A stretch of 64,000 nt of DNA. Source: Nitzschia sp. DOCU1. Taxonomy: Eukaryota > Bacillariophyta > Bacillariophyceae > Bacillariales > Bacillariaceae. The stretch spans positions 620,001 through 684,000 of the forward strand of contig OX595996.1 in assembly GCA_951394045.1 (NCBI GenBank), written 5' to 3'. The notes beneath the pieces are model-generated. The model was not told where the DNA came from, searched no databases, and worked only from the letters and a program-made list of their open reading frames with translations. Shown one piece after another: positions 1 through 10,260 of this stretch; position 1 is the first letter of the stretch, and each line of letters starts with the position of its first letter. The position numbers were made by a program, and so were the translations under genes.

Positions 1-1
1 A

Positions 2-898
2 TCGGGAGTAGAAGCCGGGTACTTGTGGGATGCATGGGAGCTAAACACTGAGGACGTCGTGGAAAGTAAGAGAACGACGTTCGCAGAGGATGCCTTGATC
101 ATTCTCGGTTATTCTGAACTAGGACATTCCATACTCGACATCCTGTCGGCTTCACCGTCATTTAAAGGCAAGCAGTCCGAGATTATTTGCTTCGATCTCA
201 ATCCGTCAAGGGTCACCAAAGGTGTCCTTGCTGGAAACCCAGTTGTGTACGGCGATGGCGCAAAATTTGAACTGCTGAAAGCAGCTGGTGTGACAAGGCC
301 TCGTGCGGTAATAATTACTTTTGCTTCAGACGCTCGGCGTCTGGAGGCGACGATGCGACTTCGAGCATCGTTACCGGACAAAACTCCCATTTATGTCTAT
401 GAAGGAAGTAGTCGAATGGGCCAAGAACTGCTGCAAGCTGGTGCCACAGAGGTTATAAGCGACACAATTGAAACAATTCTTCGCTTTGGCACCTTAGTCG
501 GCGCCTGTCAGAGCCCGGAGGAAGTCACCAGGCTTCGGCGTTTGTCATTTCGGAGGTTTGGATTCATGATCGACAACATGGAGGACGAGCAGGAACAAGA
601 AGTACTTATTGGTAGTCTATCCAGAGAGTACATTGTAGACCTCGCCGACCAGCTTGGCGTCAGTCAACGAGACATCATGGAGCAGTGGGATTTCTTCAAG
701 TCGATCGCGTCAGACCGCGACTCTGTTTCTATCCAAGAGCTCAAAGAATTAAGTTTAAGGTCGGGGAGCGAAGGACCGGGCGATGGTGCGTTGCTCGAAC
801 TTTGCCTTGATCTTGAAGATGAAGATGGGAAGGGTGAGTTGACGTTTGTTGAATATGTAAGAGCATTCTGGAAAGAGTGCAAAATCGACAGGCCATAG
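2..898 (+). CDS. KEA3: K+/H+ antiporter, C-terminal part (KEA3-like) with RCK and EF-hand domains
   Basis: Partial: the frame is open to the left edge, so the membrane exchanger domain lies outside the window. What remains is a cytosolic or stromal regulatory tail. It starts with an RCK/TrkA-N nucleotide-binding fold (IILGYSELGH, then an acidic strand end CFDLN, and VVYGD), followed by a helical linker and a C-terminal EF-hand (DLEDEDGKGELTFVEY) with Asp/Glu at the ligand positions. A second, weaker helix-loop precedes it. In plants and diatoms KEA3 is a thylakoid K+/H+ exchanger that tunes the proton motive force and photoprotection, and the EF-hand extension is known from diatom KEA3. The Gly motif is GYSELG rather than the usual GxGxxG, so nucleotide binding may be altered. 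The stop is TAG at 896-898. Assignment to KEA3 rather than another CPA2 exchanger is inferred from the RCK plus EF-hand order. Confidence 0.75.
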   Translation, partial: SGVEAGYLWDAWELNTEDVVESKRTTFAEDALIILGYSELGHSILDILSASPSFKGKQSEIICFDLNPSRVTKGVLAGNPVVYGDGAKFELLKAAGVTRPRAVIITFASDARRLEATMRLRASLPDKTPIYVYEGSSRMGQELLQAGATEVISDTIETILRFGTLVGACQSPEEVTRLRRLSFRRFGFMIDNMEDEQEQEVLIGSLSREYIVDLADQLGVSQRDIMEQWDFFKSIASDRDSVSIQELKELSLRSGSEGPGDGALLELCLDLEDEDGKGELTFVEYVRAFWKECKIDRP

Positions 899-2474
899 CA
901 ACGTATTCAACATGCCTGGGAGGCCGACCGTGTACACTACGTCTGGAACCTGCCGCCGGCGCAAGGGCAGGAGCGTACTCTTGTCCTCGCTGAGATTTCT
1001 TCAAACGGGGATTGGAACATTTAGCTACAATAGATTGGCTTGATATTATATTGGACCTCACACTATCACTGGAAAACAGAATTTCTACTGCCTTTCCATG
1101 CTAAAGAGGACCAGAAGGTGGGTTTGGGTCAACAAACATATTAGCACGACTCGGCCTTAGATGAATTCTATCTGCATGGTGCCTCATCGACAATCTCCTA
1201 CTAATTTTGAATGCTTGTCTGCGAAAAGCAGCAACAAACGATCACCAGTTAGCTCGTTATGTATTTTTAGTACTACCCGAAAAATGTGACCCAACGACGT
1301 AGAGACTCAACATCGACACAAAGAAGGATGGTGGTCTAGCCTGGGCCATTGACCCCACGCAGACCACGAAGGACCAGTCTTCGACCTCATAGTAGAGGGT
1401 TTAAAACTACTCCCTGCTACCATCCCATTTACGTAAAATCAACTTTTATGCATACAAGCTTTCAGATTTTCGTGACGAAATGGGATTACGACGACACGTC
1501 GATATTTCTCTATGTTTGCATACAGTTCCTGGAGCAGCAATGAAATCGGTATTAGGGGGGGCAATTCAACTAACAGAACAACGGGAGCAACTCATATGGA
1601 CAAGAGATAAGCCTCGAAGCTGCCTTCTCTCTCGGTTTTGGAGCAACTTAATTATCGACGACATCAAAATGGGAGAGTCCTGTATGCATTTTTTAAAACA
1701 TTTACAGGACATAGCGGTGTCCAATGATCAAGAACCCTTTAATATTAAGGGCCGAAGTTATATTCTTAGTTGGCATATTTCGATCAATAATACTCTATGT
1801 TTGCGTGGCCGCAGCGAGCCGAAGTGATCTGCATCTACCGTCCATACCGGCTTATTTCGAGAAACTTGCGACGTTCAATTAACAGATTTTTCAGGGCTCT
1901 CAATGTTCTCCATTAAACAGGATTGGCCGTGTTCTTCCAAATGGTTCCAGATTGGCGGAAATAGGCAGGGAATAGGGACTTCTGCGATTTCTTCCTTCGA
2001 AGGACTTGCACACTTCCAATGTTCACATAATCGATGTTCGCAGAAAAGAAAGCCAACAACACTCCAGCACATCAACACAGACCACGGAAGAAACAAGTTT
2101 CGTTTATTTTCATTGTGTGTTCATAATCTGCTATTCATTTCTTCGGTGGAAGATGGACTTTGATCAAAAGATCGACAAAAATTTAATGTGTGATATCTTG
2201 GAGTGGCTTTGGCGCGCTCATCCTCGACAATTTCTCGCTTCTGCTAATCCGAAGAAGGGGCACCCGCTGGTTTGAACAGCAACACTAGTTTGAACGGAGA
2301 AGAACCAGAAGCAGAAATTGCACTGCGAAATTCAAAACGTTGCCCAGGTTTGTCGCGTTGTCCCCGTTCAAGAAAGAACGACGACGGAATCGCAGGAAGT
2401 GGAAGAAAACGAGCGAACAACGTTAAAGACTCCATCCTGGGCCAATCCTATTGGTGATACCGTCAGCAGCACAG
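899..2474. other. intergenic, no gene recognised
   Basis: About 1.6 kb between the KEA3-like stop and the first exon of the DUF6824 gene. Only short open frames occur (the longest is 115 codons at 1480-1827), none with recognisable protein features. I see no tRNA, repeat array or transposon end. It probably holds the 3' UTR of the first gene and the promoter of the second. Confidence 0.5.
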
Positions 2475-4595
2475 ATGGCCGATAGCAGCCAGGAAGGAGG
2501 ACAAGAGGGAGAGCCCCAACGACCTGCTGAAGAAGAAGGAGGATTGGGGCGAGCAAAGCCTGACGATGGTTGGCTCCCTAGAAGTACTACTAGTACAACC
2601 AGTAAGTTCTTGTTCTTGTTAAGATGACGAGGATAAAGCGCAGCGCAAGCTCGAGAGCAGCAGGAGCGTCGTACAAGCACCTCCATCGTCAGTCAGCATC
2701 CACCAAGGTCATGATCTCATTCTTTCCAGTCATTAGTACTAACGATATCTTTTGTCGCAGCGGCAGCACAAGAAGGAGCATACCCAGAATCCTTGTCAGC
2801 CCCACATCTAAGAGTTATGTCGATGGTTCTACCCTCGTTGACTGGCTTCTCTACCTGCCGGGACATTGATGTCATGAGCGGTCGAGGAGGGGGTACTAAC
2901 CTACATTCTGGCAACCGACTTTACCGCGAATTGATTATTTCGCATAGCAGTGCCTACGATAAGGCCACCAAAGCAAAGAAGCCGCTTGTTGCAAAGGAGG
3001 TAGTTCAATTGATTCGTAACCAGGGCGGGAGATTTTTACGAAAAGACACTATCGATGGGCTGTTTTACGAAATAGGAGACGATGCGGCACGTGAGAAGAC
3101 CAGCCAAGCCTTCAGACACCGAACTCTTGAAATGAGAAAAAGGTAGAAAAAAGACGGACTTCTCGATCTACAGGCAGAAGCTCCAGTCCAAAACAAGAGG
3201 CAGCAGCTGCGCAACACTACTACCGGTAGCATAAGAGCATCAAAAGGAGGAGTTCAGGGGAGTGCTACTAGTGGCGGCGGTGGGAGGCGAGGAAAGAAAG
3301 AACACGAAGGCCAGGAGGGACACGGTGGTGGTGGGAAACGAAAGAGTTCAGAAACAACAAGAAGTCGTCTTCGTGAGGAAGATTTCTGCCTTCACGACCG
3401 CGGCGGGCAGGGAGATACAATCCGGACCGGCGAGGATGAGGAGATGCGATACTACCAGCACCAACAGGACCCTCACCAGCACCAGCCGACTTTGCCACAA
3501 GGAGCGAGGAGAAGAATAAGACGAAGGGCCTCCTCGCCTTCTTTTGAATTGGCGGCGTCAACACTCTACTCCCAGCAGCAAGGAGAACAAGGACCGTCTT
3601 GGTTCCAGCACCCATCGTCATCAGGAGCCGCTTCAGGCGCTGGTGGTTCAGGCTATAGCCTGACAAGAACAACAACCCAGCACCAAAGCCAGCAGCAGCA
3701 GCCACAACAACAACAGCTGGATAGCACTACTATGATGATGATCATGTCTGCTGCGATCGAGCCTAATACTAGTTGGAGGATACCGCCTCCGTTATCATTG
3801 ATGATTTCACAATTGGGGCTGACAAGAACAAACAGTAACAATATGATCACCTCCTTTCATGCTGCTGCGCCGGCGCACCATGATCTTTCTTATCATGATC
3901 TTCTTGGGAGAATAACTGCGGTACCCCAGCAGCCTGGAGTACCTACTACAGGAAGAAGTGGTGCTGGAGAATTCTTCACCACGAGTGGTCCGTCCTTGAC
4001 TGCTCCCGCCGCTATCAGTACGAGTAGCCAGCGCAACTTCTTTAGCAACAACGAGTCCTCCTCTTCGGCCCCTCCTTTGGGAACATGGGGTGGCCCGAGA
4101 CCCAACCAGTCCTCAACACCTCTTCTTGGTAACAGGCCATTCTGGGTCATGGGCGGTGCTGCTGACAACTATTTTCCTCCCGCTGCCGCAGCGGCAATGA
4201 CGATCAGTCCTAACATTGGCTTGGATGACGCCTTAATGAGGGGGGCCACAACAGAAGAAGGAAGAATCCCGGGTAATATGATGCTGAATTGGTATCCTCC
4301 GCCTCATGATCACCATCATGGTGATCGTCCTCGTCAACAAGAAGAAGAACAGCAGGCATTGTACTATCCAACACCAGCACCGGGAGCAATACTTCCTCGT
4401 CGTCATGATCATCATCATGATGATCCTCTTGCTGGTTTTCAAGGCGTTGATGGTTTTGCTACTAGTGGTGATACTACGATGGGTGCTGGTGGTGGTGGTG
4501 GCCGCCGTGAGGACCAGCACGATAATGATCACGCAGATTCTGCTGCGGCGGATCCTCACTCCTCCTCCTCGCCACCATCAGCACCAGCACCATGA
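2475..4595 (+). CDS. DUF6824-domain protein, reading frame interrupted by one in-frame TAG
   Basis: Exon 1 is 2475-2601 (MADSSQEGGQEG..., 42 codons plus 1 nt). A 159-nt GTAAGT...CGCAG intron follows (2602-2760), and exon 2 starts at 2761. Exon 2 carries a domain I recognise as DUF6824: DVMSGRGGGTNLHSGNRLYR, then VAKEVVQLIRNQGGRFLRKD and AREKTSQAFRH. Its function is unknown; it is common in diatoms and often sits in proteins with long low-complexity tails. A TAG at 3144-3146 follows the domain directly. The same frame then stays open to the TGA at 4593-4595, giving a Lys/Gly-rich stretch and a long Gln/His/Pro/Ser-rich tail. The domain-plus-tail product would be about 650 residues; the stop-terminated one is about 170. 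Read-through, a 57-nt in-frame intron (3143-3199) or a nonsense allele could explain the stop. A second DUF6824 protein lies at 39260-40486. Confidence 0.65.
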
Positions 4596-5148
4596 TGGTG
4601 GTGATGTTGATGATCATCTCAGGACGAGGACCAGCAGCGGTAGGAATAATTAACCGAACCAGCATGAGAAGGATCTTTTTTGTCTTCCGCGCTCCTGTGT
4701 GGCGTTGGTGGTGCTCGTCGTTGTTGTTCTCCTTCCACGACGACCGCCAGCAGGAGCCGGCAGCAGCCGCCGCACCACCACAGCACTTCTTGTTGGTGTT
4801 CTGCACATTGTGGTTGTTGTTCTGGTGTCCGCCCACCACCGGCATAATTGTTCTCCTGGTGTAGAGTCAGTCAACTTACTACTACCTAAAGTTGTCACAC
4901 TAGTAGGAAAACAAAGCACTACTCGAGGAGTTATCATGAAAGAGTCGATACTCGTCGCCGCTATCATCATAGGTATGTCAGGTACGTATGTGCCATACCG
5001 TTGTTCCATACCCGTGCGACCCCGTGTCGTGTGACGTCAGAAGGGGTTACAAAATTCGCCGCCCACCAACCCTGTCGGTGTCATTTTTGCTGCAGCTATC
5101 TCATTTCAACTTCTATATCGAAGCCATTGTACATCATCCCATAGTATC
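4596..5148. promoter_or_regulatory. intergenic with a CRE-type TGACGTCA palindrome
   Basis: The first 300 bases continue the trinucleotide-rich low complexity of the preceding tail (CCACCATCA, GTTGTTGTT types). A perfect 8-bp CRE palindrome, TGACGTCA, lies at 5032-5039, about 110 bases upstream of the next start codon. In diatoms CREB/ATF-like bZIP factors bind TGACGT cores. That this copy is functional is inference. Confidence 0.35.
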
Positions 5149-6222
5149 ATGTCAGCTGTCGAGGAAGAAATAGCAACGATATGCGAAAGGCTAAACAAAG
5201 AGGCCTCAAGCCCGCTTCCCGAGATTGAAACTTGCCGCGATTTGTTGAAGGCACTTTCCACGGAAAGCGAGAGACATTCGACAAGCATGGGCGGTTTGGG
5301 AACGACAAATATTGGAAAGTTGCTGACGAGTTCCATCCGCAGTTTCAAACGCCATCAGCGCACGACATCTCAAGAGGAATGGAAAAATTTAACTGATGAG
5401 GCATCAAAACTCCTTGGCAGGTGGAAGGCGGCTGCAGATAAAGAAGCGAAAGGCACTGCAAAAGTGCCCGCATCACCAACATATTCCGACGAACCCGGGC
5501 TTCCAAAAACAGTAGCAGAGTATCGAAAAAGGCTTGTCGTTCAAAAGAAAGACCTGTTCAAAGATCCACCCGTGCTCCCTCCCGTTCCAGTCACGGTCGA
5601 TTCCAAGAAATTCCCACCTCCAACGCGAAACAAGGACAGCGGCTTGTTAACTTTCACGGCCGACGATCCTCACGTGAAGAACATGTTGAAGGATTTCAAA
5701 CCAAACCGCACACCTGAGGAAGTCCTACGTGCCGGTAGCTTTGGCGGGACTTATTTTCGACCCATCACTTCGGCGGTAACCAACATATCATACAAAGCGC
5801 AAGATGTCCTAAAAGATACAGTTCCCAAGGAATGGATCGCTGGTTTATCCATGGATTTGTTGACATCTAAGACGTATCGTCCGCAGATTAATAAGTATGG
5901 AGTAAAATGTGGTGGATCCCTTGGAATGTGGGAGTCGTCGGGATGGATTGTGGAGTCTGACCCCTATGGTTGGTTCCAATGGTACTGCCGTTTCTACCAG
6001 GGAAGAAGATGTTCAGACGACGCGAGGCAGATTTCCCGCTGGATGAAAAGCGCCGGGCCGAAGGGGCGCTTTCGCTCACAACTCTGTAACAAGATTCTTT
6101 CCGCCCATGCAGAACACGACAACTCATCGATTAGCCCAGTGATTCGACAAACGCTGCTTCATTGGGGGCTCGAAATTACGCCTAGCATACTCGACGCTCA
6201 TCGGAAGCGCATAGGGAGATAA
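5149..6222 (+). CDS. TFIIS N-terminal-like domain protein with a conserved eukaryotic C-terminal domain
   Basis: Single exon, 357 residues, starting at the first ATG. Residues about 27-100 resemble the TFIIS N-terminal (LW) helical bundle, which docks onto transcription elongation partners: LLKALSTESERH, then TNIGKLL, SFKRHQ and EEWKNLTDEASKLLGRWKAA, the usual spacing of the conserved Thr-x-Ile-Gly, Arg/Lys-rich turn and Trp-Lys helix. The C-terminal half (about 195-330) has a strongly patterned block: SFGGTYFRPI, NKYGVKCGGS, DPYGWFQWYCRFYQGRR and DARQISRW. I have seen this block in fungal and algal proteins of no assigned function; it carries many aromatic and Gly residues. There is no signal peptide or membrane segment, so it is likely nuclear or cytosolic. 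The combination suggests a transcription- or chromatin-linked role, which is inference. Confidence 0.7.
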   Translation: MSAVEEEIATICERLNKEASSPLPEIETCRDLLKALSTESERHSTSMGGLGTTNIGKLLTSSIRSFKRHQRTTSQEEWKNLTDEASKLLGRWKAAADKEAKGTAKVPASPTYSDEPGLPKTVAEYRKRLVVQKKDLFKDPPVLPPVPVTVDSKKFPPPTRNKDSGLLTFTADDPHVKNMLKDFKPNRTPEEVLRAGSFGGTYFRPITSAVTNISYKAQDVLKDTVPKEWIAGLSMDLLTSKTYRPQINKYGVKCGGSLGMWESSGWIVESDPYGWFQWYCRFYQGRRCSDDARQISRWMKSAGPKGRFRSQLCNKILSAHAEHDNSSISPVIRQTLLHWGLEITPSILDAHRKRIGR

Positions 6223-6267
6223 ACGTTGACTAATAAAAGAAAAGACAATGGGATCCATTATTCAGGT

Positions 6268-7980
6268 CTATTTGCTTTCCTCTCGGCCGTCTTTCACATC
6301 TTCCTTGGGTTCTTTGGCTTTCTCTTCTTCTTGCTTCTTCTTTTTCTCTTGGGCTACCGCATCATTGGCCTTTGCAATCGCATCTAGTGGTGAGTCTTCC
6401 TCGCAAATCATTTCAATCAATTCGGTTTGATGCCTAAAATCCTGCATCGTAGATGCTCCGACGATGAGCCGATCAAAGGATGGGTCTGCCAGCATCTTCC
6501 GAAAAGCGTACTCTTGTAGGGGCATGGTTGGCGGGATATCTGGATAAGTCGGAGATGACGACGACGATCCACTTCCGGACTCTCCCTTCTTCAGTATTTG
6601 ACGTGTCTTTTTGGCAATCGCGTATCTGACAGCGATAGCATAGGCCGCAAAATAGGCTTGAAGTACGTCTGATGTTCGATCGTCCATGGCCTCGAAGGTA
6701 TCATAGAGCAAAGGGATAATACGCCCGTACAATTCTTCTTCGTGTGCGGCAAAGGATCGTACATTTTCCAAGTCTGTGTCCAAATCATGAATCATGCTTT
6801 GGACCAGTTTGCACCCATCCAGCGTCTCTCGTTCTTCCGTTGTCAAGGCGCGCTCCTGCTTGATTTCCAGCAACTGTTCCGCGTCAAAATGGGACATGGC
6901 AGCCTGCAGCGCAAGCTGATAAATGGCAGGCACGCCTGACATCTGATGGGTGTACTGAGTGGACTTTATACTTGGTGATACAATACTTTCTCCGTCAGTG
7001 TTCAGGGGAGGATGGGGGTGTTCTCCGTCTAGACTCGGCAACGAATAATCCACCAAACGAAATGGGTGCCCGGTGCCTGTGCCAAGATCAGGATAGCATG
7101 TCAATGGACGCATGGCGGCAATTGTGACATGAGGGGCTGCCTGCTTGATTTCACGGGCCATATTCCATCCGTACTTCTCCAATAGGTTGGCGGGTAGTTG
7201 AATCGTCGAAAATCGGTCGTACGTCTCGGCGGCAGAGATAACCGTTTCTACATCCAAGTGCATAGGATGATTGTTCTCGGCTGGAATGCCCAGACCATTA
7301 CTGACAACTCCAAAAGACACAGTTCCATTCTTTTGAGAAGTTGAATATTCCTGCAATGCCTTCAAGGCTGGAGTCCAGCGTTCTCGAATAAAGTTTTGCC
7401 GTTCAACTGGTGGCGCCTTTGGATTTTCCCTCAATAGCTCTAGCACTTGGACTTCTGGATTATGTAACAGATAAACCAGCTTCACGTTCTTCAAGTCACT
7501 CTGAAGCTCCAACAGCGCTGATGATTGCAGAGATTCCTGGATATAGTCAACGGACAGATTGTGAACCACATTGTTAGGTGCTTCGCCTCCTTCTTCCGCC
7601 ATGACAACATCGCCTGGTCCAGGTATAACTTTCTCTGCTTTATCTCCTTCTGGCAAAGTTCGATATCCTATACGAGTGGTGATTGTCAATGGAATATTGG
7701 CAAGCTCGGGTGATTTCTCAATGGCGCTCTGAATCGCCCCAACCATGGCCAGGTCACCGCCTTCCTGGCCGGCCACTTCAAAACAAGTCACACGACGAGA
7801 CAGTGCTTCTCGTATTAAGGCTTGATAAGATTCGGGGTTGAAACGTTTCCAGTGGTGTCCTCCCAAGCCATATCGAGACAATGAAGTAGACTTGTGACGG
7901 ACGGAGACGCAGAACGACGCTCCAATACGATGATGTGCATCACGTAGTAGGGATTTCGCGGCACGCTGATGGGACAGCAT
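6268..7980 (-). CDS. mitochondrial aldo/keto-reductase-like protein with non-canonical catalytic residues
   Basis: 570 residues from ATG at 7980. This start gives a basic, Ser-rich mitochondrial-type leader (MLSHQRAAKSLLRDAHHRIG). The frame is open further upstream, with another ATG at 8163, but the residues there look like UTR. The first two thirds follow the AKR TIM barrel: SRYGLGG at the N-terminus, ALSRRVTCFEVAG for strand 2, LTITTRIGY, VKLVYLLHNPE, VSFGVVSNGLG and IAAMRPLTCYP. Active AKRs use Asp-Tyr-Lys-His. Here Asp appears as Glu68, the Tyr position lies in GQEGG with no Tyr, Lys appears as Arg103, and only His in LLHNPE is kept. The last 200 residues are a helical extension with a Ser-rich linker and a Lys/Glu-rich tail. 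It may bind a nicotinamide cofactor without classic reductase chemistry. Confidence 0.65.
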   Translation of the reverse strand: MLSHQRAAKSLLRDAHHRIGASFCVSVRHKSTSLSRYGLGGHHWKRFNPESYQALIREALSRRVTCFEVAGQEGGDLAMVGAIQSAIEKSPELANIPLTITTRIGYRTLPEGDKAEKVIPGPGDVVMAEEGGEAPNNVVHNLSVDYIQESLQSSALLELQSDLKNVKLVYLLHNPEVQVLELLRENPKAPPVERQNFIRERWTPALKALQEYSTSQKNGTVSFGVVSNGLGIPAENNHPMHLDVETVISAAETYDRFSTIQLPANLLEKYGWNMAREIKQAAPHVTIAAMRPLTCYPDLGTGTGHPFRLVDYSLPSLDGEHPHPPLNTDGESIVSPSIKSTQYTHQMSGVPAIYQLALQAAMSHFDAEQLLEIKQERALTTEERETLDGCKLVQSMIHDLDTDLENVRSFAAHEEELYGRIIPLLYDTFEAMDDRTSDVLQAYFAAYAIAVRYAIAKKTRQILKKGESGSGSSSSSPTYPDIPPTMPLQEYAFRKMLADPSFDRLIVGASTMQDFRHQTELIEMICEEDSPLDAIAKANDAVAQEKKKKQEEEKAKEPKEDVKDGREESK

Positions 7981-8415
7981 TGTTTCTCGGTGGGGTGGTT
8001 GATATCTCCTTTGATTATAACTTTCAAGAGTCTGCTTGGTTCGAAAGAAGAAGGGGGGTCTTTGATTGTGAGGCGTCCTGCTATAACTCTGTGGTTTGCG
8101 TTTTGTTTGTTGGATGGTTAGCGTTTCACTCAAGCTCCGTCCTCGTCGGTCTGCTGAATGCATCACATGCACACAGCGATGCGAAAACACGTTGACAAGA
8201 GAAGAAAACCGTTAGTCGAAGGAATCAATCTCGTTATGACGCCATGGACTGGAATTCCGATAGAATGAAAGTGTCCATCGTGGCGCACTATAGTGTCAAT
8301 CATATTCATCCTACCGGTAGTAGTTCTAGAGAACATAGAACTATCTACTAGATATCCAAAGTGCATGGCCTTTACTAGCTACCGCTTAACGTGTGTTCTA
8401 TCGTTTCTGAAAGGT
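7981..8415. other. intergenic, nothing distinctive seen
   Basis: It lies between the AKR-like start and the protease stop, both on the minus strand. It holds the AKR-like 5' UTR and promoter. I see no additional gene or repeat. Confidence 0.4.
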
Positions 8416-9621
8416 TCAGCCCGTGGCCGTTCGAAGTTTCTTAGGTACCACTGCCTCCGCAGTCTCGGCAGAACCACTATCACCTTCCTTGTGCATGGTA
8501 GCCTTGGCAGCAGGCACAATCGGGAACGAAGCGCAATCACTGACACCACAAAGATTCTTGCCTCGTTCCATCCAAAAGTAGCCTTCCATGCCCCACGAGG
8601 TAGACCATGAGTTTCTGACGATATAATATGGGACGGGAGGGTCCTCGTCGTCGCCTTCTGTCTCGCCATAACCTACTGCAACGACAGCGTGATTCACATC
8701 CATGGGACCGGATTGACACATGGTTTCGTTGGTTGTGGCATTGAAACTATCGTAGACGCCATGCTTGTACAATCGAAAGTCAGGGGAAACTTGGTAAGCA
8801 ATACTCACGGGTCCTACCTGTGCAATAGCCGCGACGAGATCATCCTCGTCATAGGCTGTAATGTTGTAAACTTCAGCCACGTGCGCTCCAAATGAAGTCG
8901 CTTGGGCCGCACAGGGTCCACCATCTTCGGCTCGATACTTGTAGGATGCTTCTGTATCCAAACCGCCCGATTCTCGAATGTACTCAAAGGCATGGCTGGG
9001 CAAGCCTCCATTGCAACCATGATTATCATATGCCATGGCACAATCCAACAATTGCTGTTCTGCCAGCCCCGTCCATTGCGTACAATCCACGCCTTCTGGT
9101 TGGGCCCCGTGCAAACACGTGTGCGCTTCCAGGGTGCCCGTAGTCGAAAAGGTCCAGCACGATCCACAATTCTTTTGATTTTTAATGGGCGTGATGATAC
9201 CCCGGGTTCTCCAATCCACAAAAGTGGCCAGTTCTACGTTTGGATCACGCAATGTGCCCGAGGATTTGTGCGTGGCGGAACAATTTTGACCGTCCATCAA
9301 ATACTGAGAAGCGAATTCGTCGCCCGTCATATCGGCAAAGGGAGACGTGAGAGTCATGACAAATTGAGTGTATCCCTTGTCAAAGGCGGCATTGTGCTTT
9401 TGAACGATACCAGCATTGGCTTGAAAAATCGTTCGACGACGTTCCAGCTCGTCGGGTGTCTCATAGGATTTGCCGTGAATGGCGAGCCACTCGTCAAAGC
9501 CCAGCAACACATCTTGTTCGTCGACGCTGGCAATCAACGACGACGACCGTTTGGCAGCAGAGTAGCTACTGGTCCATGCCAGCAGGGCGGTGAAAACTTT
9601 GATCCGTCCAAACATTATCAT
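8416..9621 (-). CDS. papain-family (C1A) cysteine protease, secreted or lysosomal
   Basis: 401 residues in one exon, starting MIMFGRIKVF at 9621. Residues 1-22 form a signal peptide. Residues about 42-108 are an I29 inhibitor propeptide (FDEWLAIHGKSYE, ERRRTIFQANAGIVQKHNA). The mature domain begins near VDWRTRGIITPIKNQ. The catalytic Cys155 lies in NCGSCW, the catalytic His311 in DVNHAVVAVGYG and Asn337 in RNSWSTSWG; the CNGG disulfide motif is present. Length and order fit cathepsin L/H-type enzymes. Such proteases mature in the secretory or vacuolar system by removal of the propeptide. The acidic insert GETEGDDEDPP before PYYIVRNSW is a loop extension. No missing catalytic residue was found, so it should be active. 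Confidence 0.93.
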   Translation of the reverse strand: MIMFGRIKVFTALLAWTSSYSAAKRSSSLIASVDEQDVLLGFDEWLAIHGKSYETPDELERRRTIFQANAGIVQKHNAAFDKGYTQFVMTLTSPFADMTGDEFASQYLMDGQNCSATHKSSGTLRDPNVELATFVDWRTRGIITPIKNQKNCGSCWTFSTTGTLEAHTCLHGAQPEGVDCTQWTGLAEQQLLDCAMAYDNHGCNGGLPSHAFEYIRESGGLDTEASYKYRAEDGGPCAAQATSFGAHVAEVYNITAYDEDDLVAAIAQVGPVSIAYQVSPDFRLYKHGVYDSFNATTNETMCQSGPMDVNHAVVAVGYGETEGDDEDPPVPYYIVRNSWSTSWGMEGYFWMERGKNLCGVSDCASFPIVPAAKATMHKEGDSGSAETAEAVVPKKLRTATG

Positions 9622-10260
9622 ATGATAGTGCCAAGATCACTTTATCGTCGTCAACGTGTAATCTGTCACCGAACATTGGCGAAAGCCGCCGAGTCGGAAA
9701 GAGAGAAGAGGAAGATGGGTCGGAAAGGAACGGCGAAACGCGATCTTTTGGGTTGTTGGATGCAGATGACGAAAGTTTGCGTCGGGTCGTTTGCGCGCGT
9801 CGATTGTCTGAAAAAATGAGAATTTCGTTCTCGTGTGGTAGACCATCTGTGCGAGGTCTGTTTTCGAAAAGATGCGAACGGTATTTTGCAGTTCCGTTGA
9901 AATCCTACAGCAAAGACCTCGAATGGAGGAATGAGGAATTCGGATCCGCTCGATGAATTGACTTTTCGGCAGCCAGTGGGTTCGCGTGGGTTTCTCCTAC
10001 GAGGTCCGCGGCCGAGAAGACCGCGAAGCTTGCTGACAATCCCATGGTCGTTTGAGCCAATCAGATAAGGCCAGCCAGTTGGGCCAACTTGGCTCTCCCC
10101 ACACAAACACGGCATCGACACGCAGATCTCGAAAAAAGAAAGCATTCTTTTGCAAGTATCCCTCATATCTTATTGCATCAACCAGGAGGTATCCTTCGCG
10201 TCAAGAGGATCACTTGTACTACTACTACATCTTCCCTTCTCCTCCCACGACTCTTTGACC
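9622..10260. promoter_or_regulatory. divergent promoter region between protease and metallophosphatase
   Basis: 640 bases between head-to-head genes. A perfect TATCATATGATA palindrome overlaps the protease start region near 9617-9628. The frame in phase with the metallophosphatase is open upstream from about 10150 but has no ATG before 10261. I see no other element. Confidence 0.35.

Noticed and set aside
3143..3173. 31-nt intron (GTAGAA...CTACAG) to remove the in-frame TAG of the DUF6824 gene
   Set aside because: Too short for splicing and it would shift the frame out of the long downstream open frame.
8902..9819. 305-codon open frame on the plus strand
   Set aside because: It lies antisense to the papain-family protease with intact catalytic motifs; its product has no family features and follows the codon pattern of the opposite strand.
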